A stretch of 15,209 bases of DNA from DASWHK01 sp036398215 (GTDB lineage Bacteria > Acidobacteriota > UBA890), in the NCBI GenBank assembly GCA_036398215.1, contig DASWHK010000074.1, forward strand, positions 1-15,209, given 5' to 3'. A model generated the notes under the pieces. That model saw nothing but the letters and a program-made list of their open reading frames with translations. It did not search any database and had not been told where the DNA came from. The translations under genes were made by a program, and so were the position numbers. Below, piece by piece: positions 1 through 7,212 of the stretch; within the stretch, counting starts at the first letter, position 1, and the number at the start of each line of letters is the position of its first letter.

Positions 1-1
1 C

Positions 2-712
2 TCAGGCGCTGCCTTCGGCCCCGGCCACGGCGCCGGCCGCCAGCTCATCGCCCTCGACCACCCAGCCGTCGAGCAGGTTGATGATGCGGTCGCCGTAGGC
101 CGCGTACTTCTCGTTGTGGGTCACCTGGATGATCGTCGTGCCCTGGTCGTTGAGGTTCTTGAGCAGCGACATGACCTCCTCGCCCTGGCTCGAGTGCAGG
201 TTGCCGGTGGGCTCATCGGCGAGGATCAGCTTGGGGTCGCCGATGAGCGCGCGGGCCACCGCCACGAGCTGCTGCTGGCCGCCGGAAAGCTGGCTGGGAA
301 CGAGGTCCTTCTTGCCGACGATCTGGAAGCGGTCGAGGATGTCGGCCACCAGGCTCTGGCGCTCCTTGCGCCGCACGTTGCGGTAGGAGAGCGGGATCTC
401 GAGGTTCTCGTAGACGGTCAGGCTGTCGAGCAGGTGGAAGCTCTGGAACACGAAGCCGATGTACTGCTTGTTGAGCTCGTTGCGGTGCTTGGGCTTCATG
501 TCATGGACCGGGTGGTCGTAGAAGTAGAACTCGCCGGTCCACACGCCGTCGAGCATGCCGAGGATGCTCAGCAGCGTCGTCTTGCCGGCGCCGGAGGGCC
601 CCATGATGGTGACGAACTCGCCCTGCGCCACGTCGACGTTGACGCGCCGCAGCACGTAGGTGCGCCCGTAGCCGGTCTCGTAGAACTTGTCGAGGTTTCT
701 GACCTTGATCAT
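2..712 (-). CDS. ABC transporter ATP-binding protein, MacB/LolD type
   Basis: This is an ATPase subunit of a MacB/LolD/FtsX-type ABC transporter, expected on the cytoplasmic face of the inner membrane with an FtsX-like permease. The 236-residue product has a Walker A (GPSGAGKTT, about residues 38-46), a Q-loop (GFVFQSF), an ABC signature (LSGGQQQ), a Walker B (LILADEPTG) and an H-loop (IIQVTHN), so it should be active. The usual Arg after LSGGQQQ is Leu here. The frame stays open upstream to 973, but that part is low-complexity Arg/Ala/Pro sequence; homology starts at MIKVRNLDKFY, so the ATG at 712 is chosen, although no strong Shine-Dalgarno precedes it. The stop (TGA, positions 4-2) is inside the window, so the gene is complete; any permease would lie beyond the left edge. 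It is on the same strand as the adaptor gene at 5696-6946, a common partner, but about 5 kb away. Function class is certain, substrate unknown. Confidence 0.93.
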   Translation of the reverse strand: MIKVRNLDKFYETGYGRTYVLRRVNVDVAQGEFVTIMGPSGAGKTTLLSILGMLDGVWTGEFYFYDHPVHDMKPKHRNELNKQYIGFVFQSFHLLDSLTVYENLEIPLSYRNVRRKERQSLVADILDRFQIVGKKDLVPSQLSGGQQQLVAVARALIGDPKLILADEPTGNLHSSQGEEVMSLLKNLNDQGTTIIQVTHNEKYAAYGDRIINLLDGWVVEGDELAAGAVAGAEGSA

Positions 713-749
713 CGGTGGTTTCCGGTGGTGATGGGTGCTGCAAGAGTCA

Positions 750-758
750 ATGATAACA
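750..758 (-). promoter_or_regulatory. candidate extended -10 promoter of the ABC ATPase gene
   Basis: Read on the minus strand this is TGTTATCAT, an extended -10 element (TGn plus TATCAT, 5 of 6 matches to TATAAT). It would start a transcript about 30 nt before the ATG at 712. No good -35 box is seen, which fits an extended -10 promoter. A small hairpin (ACCGCT/AGCGGT, about 758-774) lies just upstream and could be an operator. It is supported by pattern only. Confidence 0.3.
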
Positions 759-977
759 CCGCTCCGTGAAGCGGTTGGCGGCGGCGGCTGTGTCCGCCGC
801 GCCCGATTCGGCGCCGCGAAACCTGCAGGAATCGGAGGGGGCCGCGCTCCGGGCGCGCTCGCATCGTCGGTTGCCGGCCCGGCGCGATTCTCCGCGCCGC
901 CATTCCCCGAGCTCGAGCACCGCGATTCGCTCGGCGTCCCGGCGCCGGCCGGCCGCAGCGACCTGCCGGCCATGGAA

Positions 978-1082
978 GAGCAAACGAGGCGGCCAGCGGT
1001 GCGCCAGCCTCAGCCCCAGGCCGCTCCCCAGTTTAGTCCACCATAGGGACGGGACTGGCGCACCGCTGATCGCCTCTTGCTC
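978..1082. repeat. long intergenic palindrome 1 (about 28-bp stem)
   Basis: The arms are 978-1007 and 1055-1082. The inner 14 bp (994-1007, CAGCGGTGCGCCAG; 1055-1068) pair perfectly. Outward, pairing continues through GAGGCG/CGCCTC with two mismatches in between, then GAGCAA/TTGCTC after a 2-nt bulge. The 47-nt loop can form a smaller inner stem (AGTCC/GGACT). It lies in a divergent intergenic region, so it does not follow the end of any gene and is unlikely to be an ordinary terminator. A REP-like or RAYT-mobilised element, or a structured RNA, are possible readings. Confidence 0.75.
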
Positions 1083-1305
1083 CCAGGTAAGAAGCAAGCC
1101 CCGTGCCAAGCGCCGGCGGCCGAGGGTTGCCGCCGGCAAGAGCGCGGCGATTGGCGCGATGCGGCCGCGAATGCCGTAACCGGCCATCTCGGGCCGCTTT
1201 CGACGGCGCCCGGCAGCCGCCCCCGATTGTTCGCTTGTGGGAACGCCGCGTCTCGAAACCGGACATGCGGCGATCCCGGTACCTCACCTGATATTGTTGC
1301 CGGCC

Positions 1306-2001
1306 ATGGGGCGAGCGGGCGGCGATCTCAAGCGGCTGGCGGCCGAGAAGGCGGCGCGGTTTCTCGGCGGCGTGCGGGTGCTCGGCCTCGGCAGCGGCTC
1401 GACGGCGGCGAAGTTCGTCGAGGTCGTCGGCGAGATGCTGCGCGCCGGGGTGCTCACCGACCTGGTCGCCGTCGCCACCTCGCGGGAGACCGCCGAGCTG
1501 GCCCGCGCCCAGGGCATCACGCTGTCCGACCTTTCCGCCCACCCCGCGGTCGACGTGACCGTCGACGGCGCCGACGAGGTCAGCCGCGAGCTCGACCTGA
1601 TCAAGGGCCTTGGCGGCGCGCTGACCCGCGAGAAGATCGTCGCCGCCGCCAGCCGCGAGCTGATCATCGTCGTCGACGACTCGAAGCTGGTCGGCCGGCT
1701 GGGAGAAAAGGCGCCGGTGCCGGTCGAGCTGTTGGAGTTCGGCTGGAAGACGGTGGTGCCGCGCCTGCAGGCGCTGGGCGCCGAGCCGAGCCTCCGCATG
1801 GACGGCAAGAAACCCTTCGTGACCGACGAGGGCAACCTGATCGTCGATTGCGTCTTCCCCTCCGGGATCGCCGACCCGGAGTCGATCTCGCGCGCGATCG
1901 ACTGCCTGCCGGGGGTGGTCGCCCACGGCCTGTTTCTCGGCATGGCCGACCGGGTGATCGTCGCCGGCGCCGGCGGAGTTCGCATCCTCGAGCGCTCGTG
2001 A
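1306..2001 (+). CDS. rpiA: ribose-5-phosphate isomerase A
   Basis: This enzyme interconverts ribose 5-phosphate and ribulose 5-phosphate in the non-oxidative pentose phosphate pathway (cytoplasm). The 231-residue product has every RpiA landmark in order: the phosphate loop GLGSGST (27-33), DGADEV (87-92, with the two catalytic-site Asp D87 and D90), IKGLGGALTREK (99-110, with K100 and E109, equivalent to the Lys and catalytic Glu of E. coli RpiA), VVDDSKLV, and a C-terminal GLFLGMADRVIV segment. Length is normal for the family. The frame is open from 1237, but homology starts near LKRLAAEKAA, so the ATG at 1306 is preferred; there is no clear Shine-Dalgarno, and in-frame TTG codons at 1294 and 1297 are alternatives. 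It is a single-gene unit, divergent from the ABC ATPase and convergent with the molybdoenzyme, and bracketed by the two long palindromes. Confidence 0.96.
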   Translation: MGRAGGDLKRLAAEKAARFLGGVRVLGLGSGSTAAKFVEVVGEMLRAGVLTDLVAVATSRETAELARAQGITLSDLSAHPAVDVTVDGADEVSRELDLIKGLGGALTREKIVAAASRELIIVVDDSKLVGRLGEKAPVPVELLEFGWKTVVPRLQALGAEPSLRMDGKKPFVTDEGNLIVDCVFPSGIADPESISRAIDCLPGVVAHGLFLGMADRVIVAGAGGVRILERS

Positions 2002-2039
2002 GCGGCGCGCCGCGCTGCAAGTCGAGCACTCGAAGCAAG

Positions 2040-2066
2040 CGAGACCCGGAACCCGCGGGTCCCTCG
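2040..2066 (+). terminator. small hairpin after rpiA, possible terminator
   Basis: CGAGACCC (2040-2047) can pair with GGGTCCCTCG (2057-2066) with a 2-nt bulge, about 40 nt after the rpiA stop. No T-tract follows (the next bases are G-rich), so if it ends transcription it is not a classical intrinsic terminator. Confidence 0.25.
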
Positions 2067-2074
2067 TGGGGGGG

Positions 2075-2195
2075 AGAGGCAAAAGGGCATGTGCTCTCCG
2101 GGCGACCGGGGGCGTGCACCGTTTTCCCCGCTGGGCAGCCGTGACCTCCGCCCCCAAAAGCAGGTCGCCCAGAGAGCACACGCCCTTTCGCCTCT
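2075..2195. repeat. long intergenic palindrome 2 (33-bp arms plus a 7-bp inner stem)
   Basis: The arms 2075-2107 and 2163-2195 are inverted copies matching at 30 of 33 positions; each mismatch is a transition. The stem continues inward with 7 perfect pairs (GGGGGCG 2108-2114 with CGCCCCC 2149-2155) after a one-sided 7-nt bulge (2156-2162), giving about 40 paired positions around a 34-nt apex. It lies between the convergent ends of rpiA and the molybdoenzyme gene, where it could block transcription from both sides. Its length and near-perfect arms exceed a normal terminator and suggest an interspersed palindromic or MITE-like element. Its right end (2188-2200) resembles that of palindrome 1. 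Confidence 0.85.
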
Positions 2196-2252
2196 TCGCT
2201 GGCCCGGTGGAGGGCCCGTGGAAGCGGCGCCGGAAGGCGGCCGCGCCCGGGA

Positions 2253-4268
2253 TCAACCGAGGCGGGCGATCTGGACGCGGGCGTCGTTGAAGCAGGCGCC
2301 GCCGGCGACGTCGGTGAGGGTGTCGGGGACCAGCGTGTTGCCGGTGTTGCCGCTGAGGGTGTTGTGGTCCCAGATTCCTTTGGGCAGGCAGGCGACGCCG
2401 GGGCGGAGCGCCGGGTTGACGGTCGCCCGGCAGCGCACCTCGCCGAGCTCGTTGAAGACCCGCACCTCGTCGCCCTCGCCGATCGAGCGCGCCGCCGCGT
2501 CGTCGGGGTGGAGCTGGACGGGGACCTGGCCGGGGCGGAGCTGGCCGAAGGTCGAGCTGACCGTCTTGCTGCTGGCCGGGGAGATGAGGGCGAGGGGATG
2601 GTCGGTGGAGCCGGGGTCGGGCTCGAAGTGGTAGAGGCCGCCGCGGGGGGCCGCCTCGGCGTCGAGCTCCGGCGGCACCAGGTGGATACGGCCGTCGGCG
2701 GTGCGCGGCTGCACGTCGACCATCTGCGTGGGGCTCCAGCCGCTGGTCGGGAAGGCGATGGCATCCCTGGATAGAGTCTCGCGCAGCTCACCACCGTCGT
2801 TGCCGGCGGCGAGAATCCGCTCGACGATCTCGTCCTCGGTGGCCGGGTCTCCGGGCTGCGCCAGCCCGGTGCGCTCGCAGAGCGCCGCGAACACCTCGTG
2901 GTTGGAGCGCGACTCGCCCACCGGGTCGATCACCGCGCGGCTCCGCTGCAGCACGTAGGCGCCGTAGCTGCGGGCCAGCTCGCCGCGCTCGAGGAAGGTC
3001 GTCGCCGGCAGCACCACGTCGGCGTAGCGGGCGGTGTCGGTCATCACCTGGTCGAAGACGACGGTGAACAGGTCGTCGCGCTGCAGGCCGCGGCGCACCT
3101 TCTCCTGGCGCGGTAGCGTCGCCAGCGGGTTGCAGTTGTAGACGAACAGGGCCTTCACCGGCGGCTGGGCGCCGTTCAGGAGGACCTCGCCGACGCGGTT
3201 CATGTTGATGATCCGGGTGGTGGCCGGCGGCTCGGCGGCCGCCGAGGTGGCATCGAGGCTCCAGGCGGCCGAGTTGCTCATCGTGTAGCCGCCGCCGCGG
3301 ACGCCGAACTTGCCGGCCACCGCCGGCAGCGCCAGCACCGCGGCCACCGCCGAGCCGCCGTTGCGGTTGCGCTCCAGGCCCCAGCCGCAGCGAACGACGG
3401 CCGGACTGGCGGCGGCATAGCGCTCGGCGAGCTCGGCGATCGCATTCGCCTCGACGCCGGCCAGCTCGGCGGCGCGCGCGAAGGTCCAGGGGTCGGCGCG
3501 GCGCTCGAGCTCGTCGACCTCGGCGGCGTGGCGGGCGAGGAAATCGCGGTCGGCGTGGCCCTCGGCGAACAGCCAGCGGATGATGCTGAGGGCCACGGGG
3601 AGGTCGGTGCCGGGCCGTATCGGCAGGTGCAGGTCGGCGATGCGGGCGACGCGGGTGCGGCGGGGATCGACGACCGCCAGCCAGCCGCCGGCGGCCTTGG
3701 CCGCCTGCAGCGCCGGCATCAGGTGGATCCCGGATACCGCCGGGTTGGCGCCCCAGACGACGATCCCCTGGGCGAGCGCGTAATCGGGCAGGGCGACGCC
3801 CGGCATCTTGCCGTACAGGCCCATCGCCGCGGCGCTGCTCGGCGCCGCGCAGACCGTGCGCGCCAGGCGCGAGGCGCCGAGGCGGCGGAACAGCCGCGCA
3901 TCGGTGTTGTCCTGCGAGAGCAGGCCGTTGGAGCCGCCGTAGGAGAGCGGCAGGATGGCCTCGCCGCCGTGCTCGGCACGGACCGCCAGCAGCCGCTCGG
4001 CGATCAAGTCCAACGCCTCTTCCCAGCTCGCCGGCTCGAAGCTCGCGGCGCCCTTGGCGCCGGTGCGCAGCAACGGCCGGTGCACTCGGGCTTCTCCGTA
4101 GATGTGGTCGCGGAGCTGGCTGCGGACCTTGGCGCAGATGTAGCCCTCGGTGAGCGGGTTACGGCGGTCGCCGTCGACGCTCACCAGGCGCCCCTCGGCG
4201 ACCTCGACCTCGAGGCTGCAGGCGTCAGGGCAGTCCAGAACGCAAATGCTGGTGCGCCGCATCGTCAT
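2253..4268 (-). CDS. molybdopterin-dependent oxidoreductase (DMSO reductase superfamily), cytoplasmic
   Basis: This is a 671-residue molybdenum or tungsten enzyme with bis-MGD cofactor. The N-terminus has the [4Fe-4S] motif C9-x3-C13-x3-C17-x27-C45 (CVLDCPDACS ... YICAKV). The central molybdopterin domain follows (for example WEEALDLIAERL, VWGANPAVSG and NCNPLATLPRQE), then the C-terminal dinucleotide-binding domain (about 545-665, with HPDDAAARSIGEGDEV and KGIWDHNT). The Cys in RTVCAAPSS is a possible Mo ligand. It lacks a Tat signal, so it should act in the cytoplasm, and no electron-transfer or membrane subunit is encoded nearby. The ATG at 4268 overlaps the fumarase TGA (ATGA), which decides the start and points to translational coupling; an in-frame ATG two codons later is also possible. 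The frame extends to 4613 only as a shadow inside the fumarase gene. Substrate unknown: formate-dehydrogenase-like, thiosulfate or other sulfur, or N/S-oxide chemistry cannot be told apart. Confidence 0.9.
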   Translation of the reverse strand: MTMRRTSICVLDCPDACSLEVEVAEGRLVSVDGDRRNPLTEGYICAKVRSQLRDHIYGEARVHRPLLRTGAKGAASFEPASWEEALDLIAERLLAVRAEHGGEAILPLSYGGSNGLLSQDNTDARLFRRLGASRLARTVCAAPSSAAAMGLYGKMPGVALPDYALAQGIVVWGANPAVSGIHLMPALQAAKAAGGWLAVVDPRRTRVARIADLHLPIRPGTDLPVALSIIRWLFAEGHADRDFLARHAAEVDELERRADPWTFARAAELAGVEANAIAELAERYAAASPAVVRCGWGLERNRNGGSAVAAVLALPAVAGKFGVRGGGYTMSNSAAWSLDATSAAAEPPATTRIINMNRVGEVLLNGAQPPVKALFVYNCNPLATLPRQEKVRRGLQRDDLFTVVFDQVMTDTARYADVVLPATTFLERGELARSYGAYVLQRSRAVIDPVGESRSNHEVFAALCERTGLAQPGDPATEDEIVERILAAGNDGGELRETLSRDAIAFPTSGWSPTQMVDVQPRTADGRIHLVPPELDAEAAPRGGLYHFEPDPGSTDHPLALISPASSKTVSSTFGQLRPGQVPVQLHPDDAAARSIGEGDEVRVFNELGEVRCRATVNPALRPGVACLPKGIWDHNTLSGNTGNTLVPDTLTDVAGGACFNDARVQIARLG

Positions 4269-5674
4269 TGTCCCGGGATGCCCGGCTCGGTCATCCGCCG
4301 GGGGTCGAGGAGCCGGTCGAGCTCGTCGTCGGGCAGCACCTGCTGCTCGCGGGCGACCTCTCGCACCGTGCGCTTGCTGGCGTGGGCCTCCTTGGCGATG
4401 GCCGCCGCCCGATCGTAGCCGATCACCGGGGCCAGCGAGGTCACCATCGCCATCGACTGCTCGATCATCGAGGCGACCCGCTCCTCGTCGACCCGCAGGC
4501 CGGCGACGCAGCGGCGGGCGAAGTTGGCGGCGGCGGCGCCGAGGATCTCGATCGACTCCAGCAGGTTCGAGGCCATCACCGGCAGCATGGTGTTGAGCTC
4601 GAAGCTGCCCCACTGGCCGCCCAGGCTCACCACCAGGTCGTTGCCGAGCACCTGGGCGCCCACCTGGATCGCCGACTCGGCGATCACCGGGTTGACCTTG
4701 CCGGGCATGATCGAGGAGCCGGGCTGCACGGCCGGCAGGATCAGCTCGCCGAGGCCGCAGCGAGGCCCCGAGCCCAGCCAGCGGATGTCGTTGGCGATCT
4801 TCATGAGGCTGACGGCGACGGTCTTGAGGGCGCCGCTGGCCTCGACCAGGCCCTCCTGCGCCCCCTGGGCCTCGAAGTGGTTCTCGGCCTCGCGGTACTG
4901 CAGGCCGGTCATCGCATTGATCTTCTCGATGACCCGGCCGGCGAACGCCGGATGCATGTTGAGGCCGGTGCCGACGGCGGTGCCGCCGAGCGCCAGCTCC
5001 GCGAGGGTGTCGCGGCTGTCGCCGACCCGGCGCACGGCGAGCTCCATCTGCCGGGCGTAGCCGGAAAACACCTGGCCCATGCGCACCGGCGTGGCGTCCT
5101 GCAGATGCGTGCGGCCGATCTTGACGATGTCGTCGAGCTCCTCCGCCTTCGCCTGCAGCGCCGCCTGCAGCTCGCGCAGCGCCGGCAGCAGGTCGGCCTC
5201 CACCCCCTGGAGGGCGGCGATGTGGATCGCCGTCGGGATGACGTCGTTGGAGGACTGGCCCATGTTGACGTGATCGTTGGGGTGGACCAGCTTGCCGCCG
5301 ACCTCGCCGCCGAGGATCTCGCTGGCGCGGTTGGCGATCACCTCGTTGGCGTTCATGTTGCTGGAGGTGCCGGAGCCGGTCTGGTAGATGTCGAGGACGA
5401 AGTGGTCGTCGAGGTCGCCGCCGACGACCTCCTGGGCGGCCTTGCGGATGGCGGCGGCGGTCTCCTCATCGAGTTGGCCGAGCTCCTGGTTCACCTCGGC
5501 GGCGGCGAGCTTGATCATCCCCAGGGCGGCGACGAAGCGGCGCGGGAAGCGCCGGCCGCTGATTGGGAAGTTCTCGAGGGCGCGCTGGGTCTGCGCCCCG
5601 TAATAGGCGGCGCGGGGCACCTTCATCTCGCCCATCGAGTCGCGCTCGATGCGATACGCGTCGGACTCACTCAT
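4265..5674 (-). CDS. fumC: class II fumarate hydratase
   Basis: This enzyme reversibly hydrates fumarate to L-malate in the TCA cycle as an iron-independent cytoplasmic homotetramer. The 469-residue length is standard for the family. Visible motifs are QTGSGTSSNMNANEVIANRA, the substrate loop NMGQSSNDVIPTA, GRTHLQDATPV with the catalytic-type His H190, and the superfamily signature GSSIMPGKVNP at 319-329, which carries the catalytic Ser. The QSSND..PTA..IA pattern favours fumarase over aspartase (which usually has QSTND..PTG), but aspartase is not fully excluded. The start at 5674 has a good Shine-Dalgarno (GAGGAG, 5686-5681) 6 nt ahead. The gene begins 21 nt after the adaptor protein's stop and overlaps the molybdoenzyme start by 4 nt, so it is the middle gene of a three-gene unit. 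Confidence 0.95.
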   Translation of the reverse strand: MSESDAYRIERDSMGEMKVPRAAYYGAQTQRALENFPISGRRFPRRFVAALGMIKLAAAEVNQELGQLDEETAAAIRKAAQEVVGGDLDDHFVLDIYQTGSGTSSNMNANEVIANRASEILGGEVGGKLVHPNDHVNMGQSSNDVIPTAIHIAALQGVEADLLPALRELQAALQAKAEELDDIVKIGRTHLQDATPVRMGQVFSGYARQMELAVRRVGDSRDTLAELALGGTAVGTGLNMHPAFAGRVIEKINAMTGLQYREAENHFEAQGAQEGLVEASGALKTVAVSLMKIANDIRWLGSGPRCGLGELILPAVQPGSSIMPGKVNPVIAESAIQVGAQVLGNDLVVSLGGQWGSFELNTMLPVMASNLLESIEILGAAAANFARRCVAGLRVDEERVASMIEQSMAMVTSLAPVIGYDRAAAIAKEAHASKRTVREVAREQQVLPDDELDRLLDPRRMTEPGIPGQ

Positions 5675-5695
5675 GCTCGGCTCCTCGTCTCCATT

Positions 5696-6946
5696 TCAGC
5701 GCAGTTGCACGCGGTCGACCGCGTCCCAGCGAGACATGTCGGACAGCACCACCTCGTCGCCCTCCTCGAGCCCCTCGATCACCTCGATCAGGTTGACCGA
5801 GCCGAGGCCGAGCCGAACGGTGGTGCGCACCGCATACTCGCCGTCCTCGGTGAGCTTGAACAGTTGCACCTGGCTGTCGGACTGCCCGTAGGCGGGCTTG
5901 CCGACGTACAGCACGTCGGCGAGCCGTTGGATCTCGATGGTACCGTCGACCGAGAGCTGCGGGCGCGCTCCCGGCGGCAGCTTGTCGACCAGCAGCTCGA
6001 CGTCGACGGTCACCGTGCCCTGCGATGCCGAAGGATCGATGCGGGTGACGACGCCGGGGATCTTCGCCGTGCGGATGTCGACGACCGCCGGCTGCCCGAC
6101 GACGATGTCCTTGGCCTGGGTCTCCGGGATCCGCAGCTCCGCCTTGAGCTCGTCGGGCTGGACGACGCGGGCGAGCACCGTACCGGGGCCCACCGCCTGG
6201 CCGACCTCCATCGGCATCTCCTGGAGGACGCCGGCGATGCCGGCCTTGACGGCGAGGCCCTCGAGGTCGGCTCGCGCCAGCCGCTCGCGCGCCTCCCGCT
6301 GCTGCACCTGGGTGCGGGCGCCGGCCAGCTGGGCGACGATCGAGTCCTCGAAGATCCGCAGACTCTCCTGCTCGAGGGCCTGGCGCTGCTCGAGCTCCTC
6401 GGCGCGGGTCTTGGAGATCAGCATGTCGCGCTCCGAGGCCAGGCCCTCCCGGAACAGCTCGAGGTCCCGCTGGTACTGGATCCGCGCCGTCTGGTAGTCG
6501 GCCTGGACGGCCGCCGCCTGGGCGCGGCGCTGCAGCCGCTGGCTCGCGAGACGGACCTCGAGATCGCGGTAGTTGGCCCGCTCGACGGCCGCGTCCCACT
6601 CGGCGTTGCGGGCGGCGAGCTCGAGGTCGGGGTTGCTCAGCCGCACGAGGACAGTGTCGGCCTGCACCGGTGCCCCCGGCAGCAGCACGATCTGCTCGAC
6701 CCGCCCCGACGAGCGCGCCGCCACGGCGCGCACCTCCTCGGGCACCAGGGTACCGGCGCCGCGCCGCTCCAGCAGCAGCTCGCCGCGCTTGACCGTGTCG
6801 ATCCACAGGGCGGCGCGATCGACCGTCGGGGCGGCCCGATCGAGGCGCGAAAGCCCGACGGTGATGACCACCAGCACCGCGAGGCCGCCCCCCCAATAAA
6901 GGACGCGCTTGAGCTTCTTCCCCGACGTGTCGCGCTGGATATCCAT
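5696..6946 (-). CDS. membrane fusion / periplasmic adaptor protein (HlyD/MacA type)
   Basis: This is an adaptor subunit of an efflux or export pump, anchored in the inner membrane and bridging it to an outer-membrane channel. The 416-residue product starts with a short basic stretch and one membrane segment (about residues 13-32, VLYWGGGLAVLVVITVGL). Next come a first half-lipoyl segment (GRVEQIVLLPGAPVQADTVL), a long Gln/Glu/Arg/Ala-rich coiled-coil hairpin (about 105-215), the second half-lipoyl (AGIAGVLQEMPMEVGQAVG), a beta-barrel and a membrane-proximal domain. The ATG at 6946 is chosen because GGAAGGTGGG lies just ahead; the frame is open to 7006 but that extension is Arg-rich and precedes the ribosome-binding site. 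In Acidobacteriota such proteins are often next to MacB-type ATPase and permease genes; here the next same-strand genes are fumC and a molybdoenzyme, and an ABC ATPase lies 5 kb away. Cargo unknown. Confidence 0.9.
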   Translation of the reverse strand: MDIQRDTSGKKLKRVLYWGGGLAVLVVITVGLSRLDRAAPTVDRAALWIDTVKRGELLLERRGAGTLVPEEVRAVAARSSGRVEQIVLLPGAPVQADTVLVRLSNPDLELAARNAEWDAAVERANYRDLEVRLASQRLQRRAQAAAVQADYQTARIQYQRDLELFREGLASERDMLISKTRAEELEQRQALEQESLRIFEDSIVAQLAGARTQVQQREARERLARADLEGLAVKAGIAGVLQEMPMEVGQAVGPGTVLARVVQPDELKAELRIPETQAKDIVVGQPAVVDIRTAKIPGVVTRIDPSASQGTVTVDVELLVDKLPPGARPQLSVDGTIEIQRLADVLYVGKPAYGQSDSQVQLFKLTEDGEYAVRTTVRLGLGSVNLIEVIEGLEEGDEVVLSDMSRWDAVDRVQLR

Positions 6947-7212
6947 CCGAACCCACCTTCCGGAGACAGTTTCGCGACCCGGACGCCTAAAGACAAGCCG
7001 CCGCACCGGCTGAGCTGATGTTGGCGCTCCGCGACTCCGTACGCCCAGATGGTCCAGGAGGTCGGCTCGAGAGGGAATCGTTCGAATCGATCCCGGCTCG
7101 CAACCGCCGCGGATGGCCGGCGGCCGAGGCCGGGCAGGAGCAGGCCCCGGCTCGCTGTGTGCTAGCTTTCCGGCGATAGTCCCATCGAACGAACTTCAGG
7201 GGGCTCGCGGCG
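6947..7212. promoter_or_regulatory. divergent intergenic region of the adaptor and PhzF operons
   Basis: These 266 nt must carry the promoters of both the minus-strand adaptor-fumC-molybdoenzyme unit and the plus-strand PhzF unit. I could not identify convincing -35/-10 pairs for either. A separated 8-bp inverted repeat (TCGTTCGA 7078-7085, TCGAACGA 7185-7192) is present and could be a spaced regulator site or chance. No small gene is apparent. Confidence 0.4.

Larger units (their letters stand above)
713..1305. other. 593-nt divergent intergenic region without a convincing gene
   Basis: This region separates the ABC ATPase gene (minus) from rpiA (plus). Open frames exist on both strands, but they are Arg/Ala/Pro/Ser-rich, have no Shine-Dalgarno sequence and match no family I know. 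It contains the candidate -10 near 750-758, a short perfect hairpin (7-bp stem CGGCGCG/CGCGCCG, 880-899) and the long palindrome at 978-1082. From 1083 to the rpiA start I see no recognisable element, and I could not pick a convincing rpiA promoter. Confidence 0.6.

Noticed and set aside
713..973. N-terminal extension of the ABC ATPase
   Set aside because: The 87 extra residues are low-complexity and fall outside the conserved ABC domain, which starts with MIKVRNL at 712.
978..1082. CRISPR or tandem repeat interpretation of the palindromes
   Set aside because: There is no regularly spaced direct repeat; these are single inverted repeats with different inner sequence.
735..1187. Overlapping 100-146 codon frames in the 713-1305 gap
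   Set aside because: Arg/Ala/Pro/Ser-biased products, no ribosome-binding site, no recognisable domain; several cross the palindrome at 978-1082.
1033..2256. 407-codon minus-strand frame over rpiA
   Set aside because: It runs antisense to a clear rpiA and through palindrome 2; composition is Arg/Ala/Asp-rich with no known motif.
4269..4613. N-terminal extension of the molybdoenzyme
   Set aside because: It lies inside fumC in another frame, is Arg/Gly/Pro-rich, and the ATGA junction plus the iron-sulfur motif fix the start at 4268.
4268..7018. 916-codon open frame on the plus strand
   Set aside because: It is antisense to fumC and the adaptor gene; its Leu/Gly/His/Asp/Arg-rich product resembles no family. 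High GC makes such shadow frames common.
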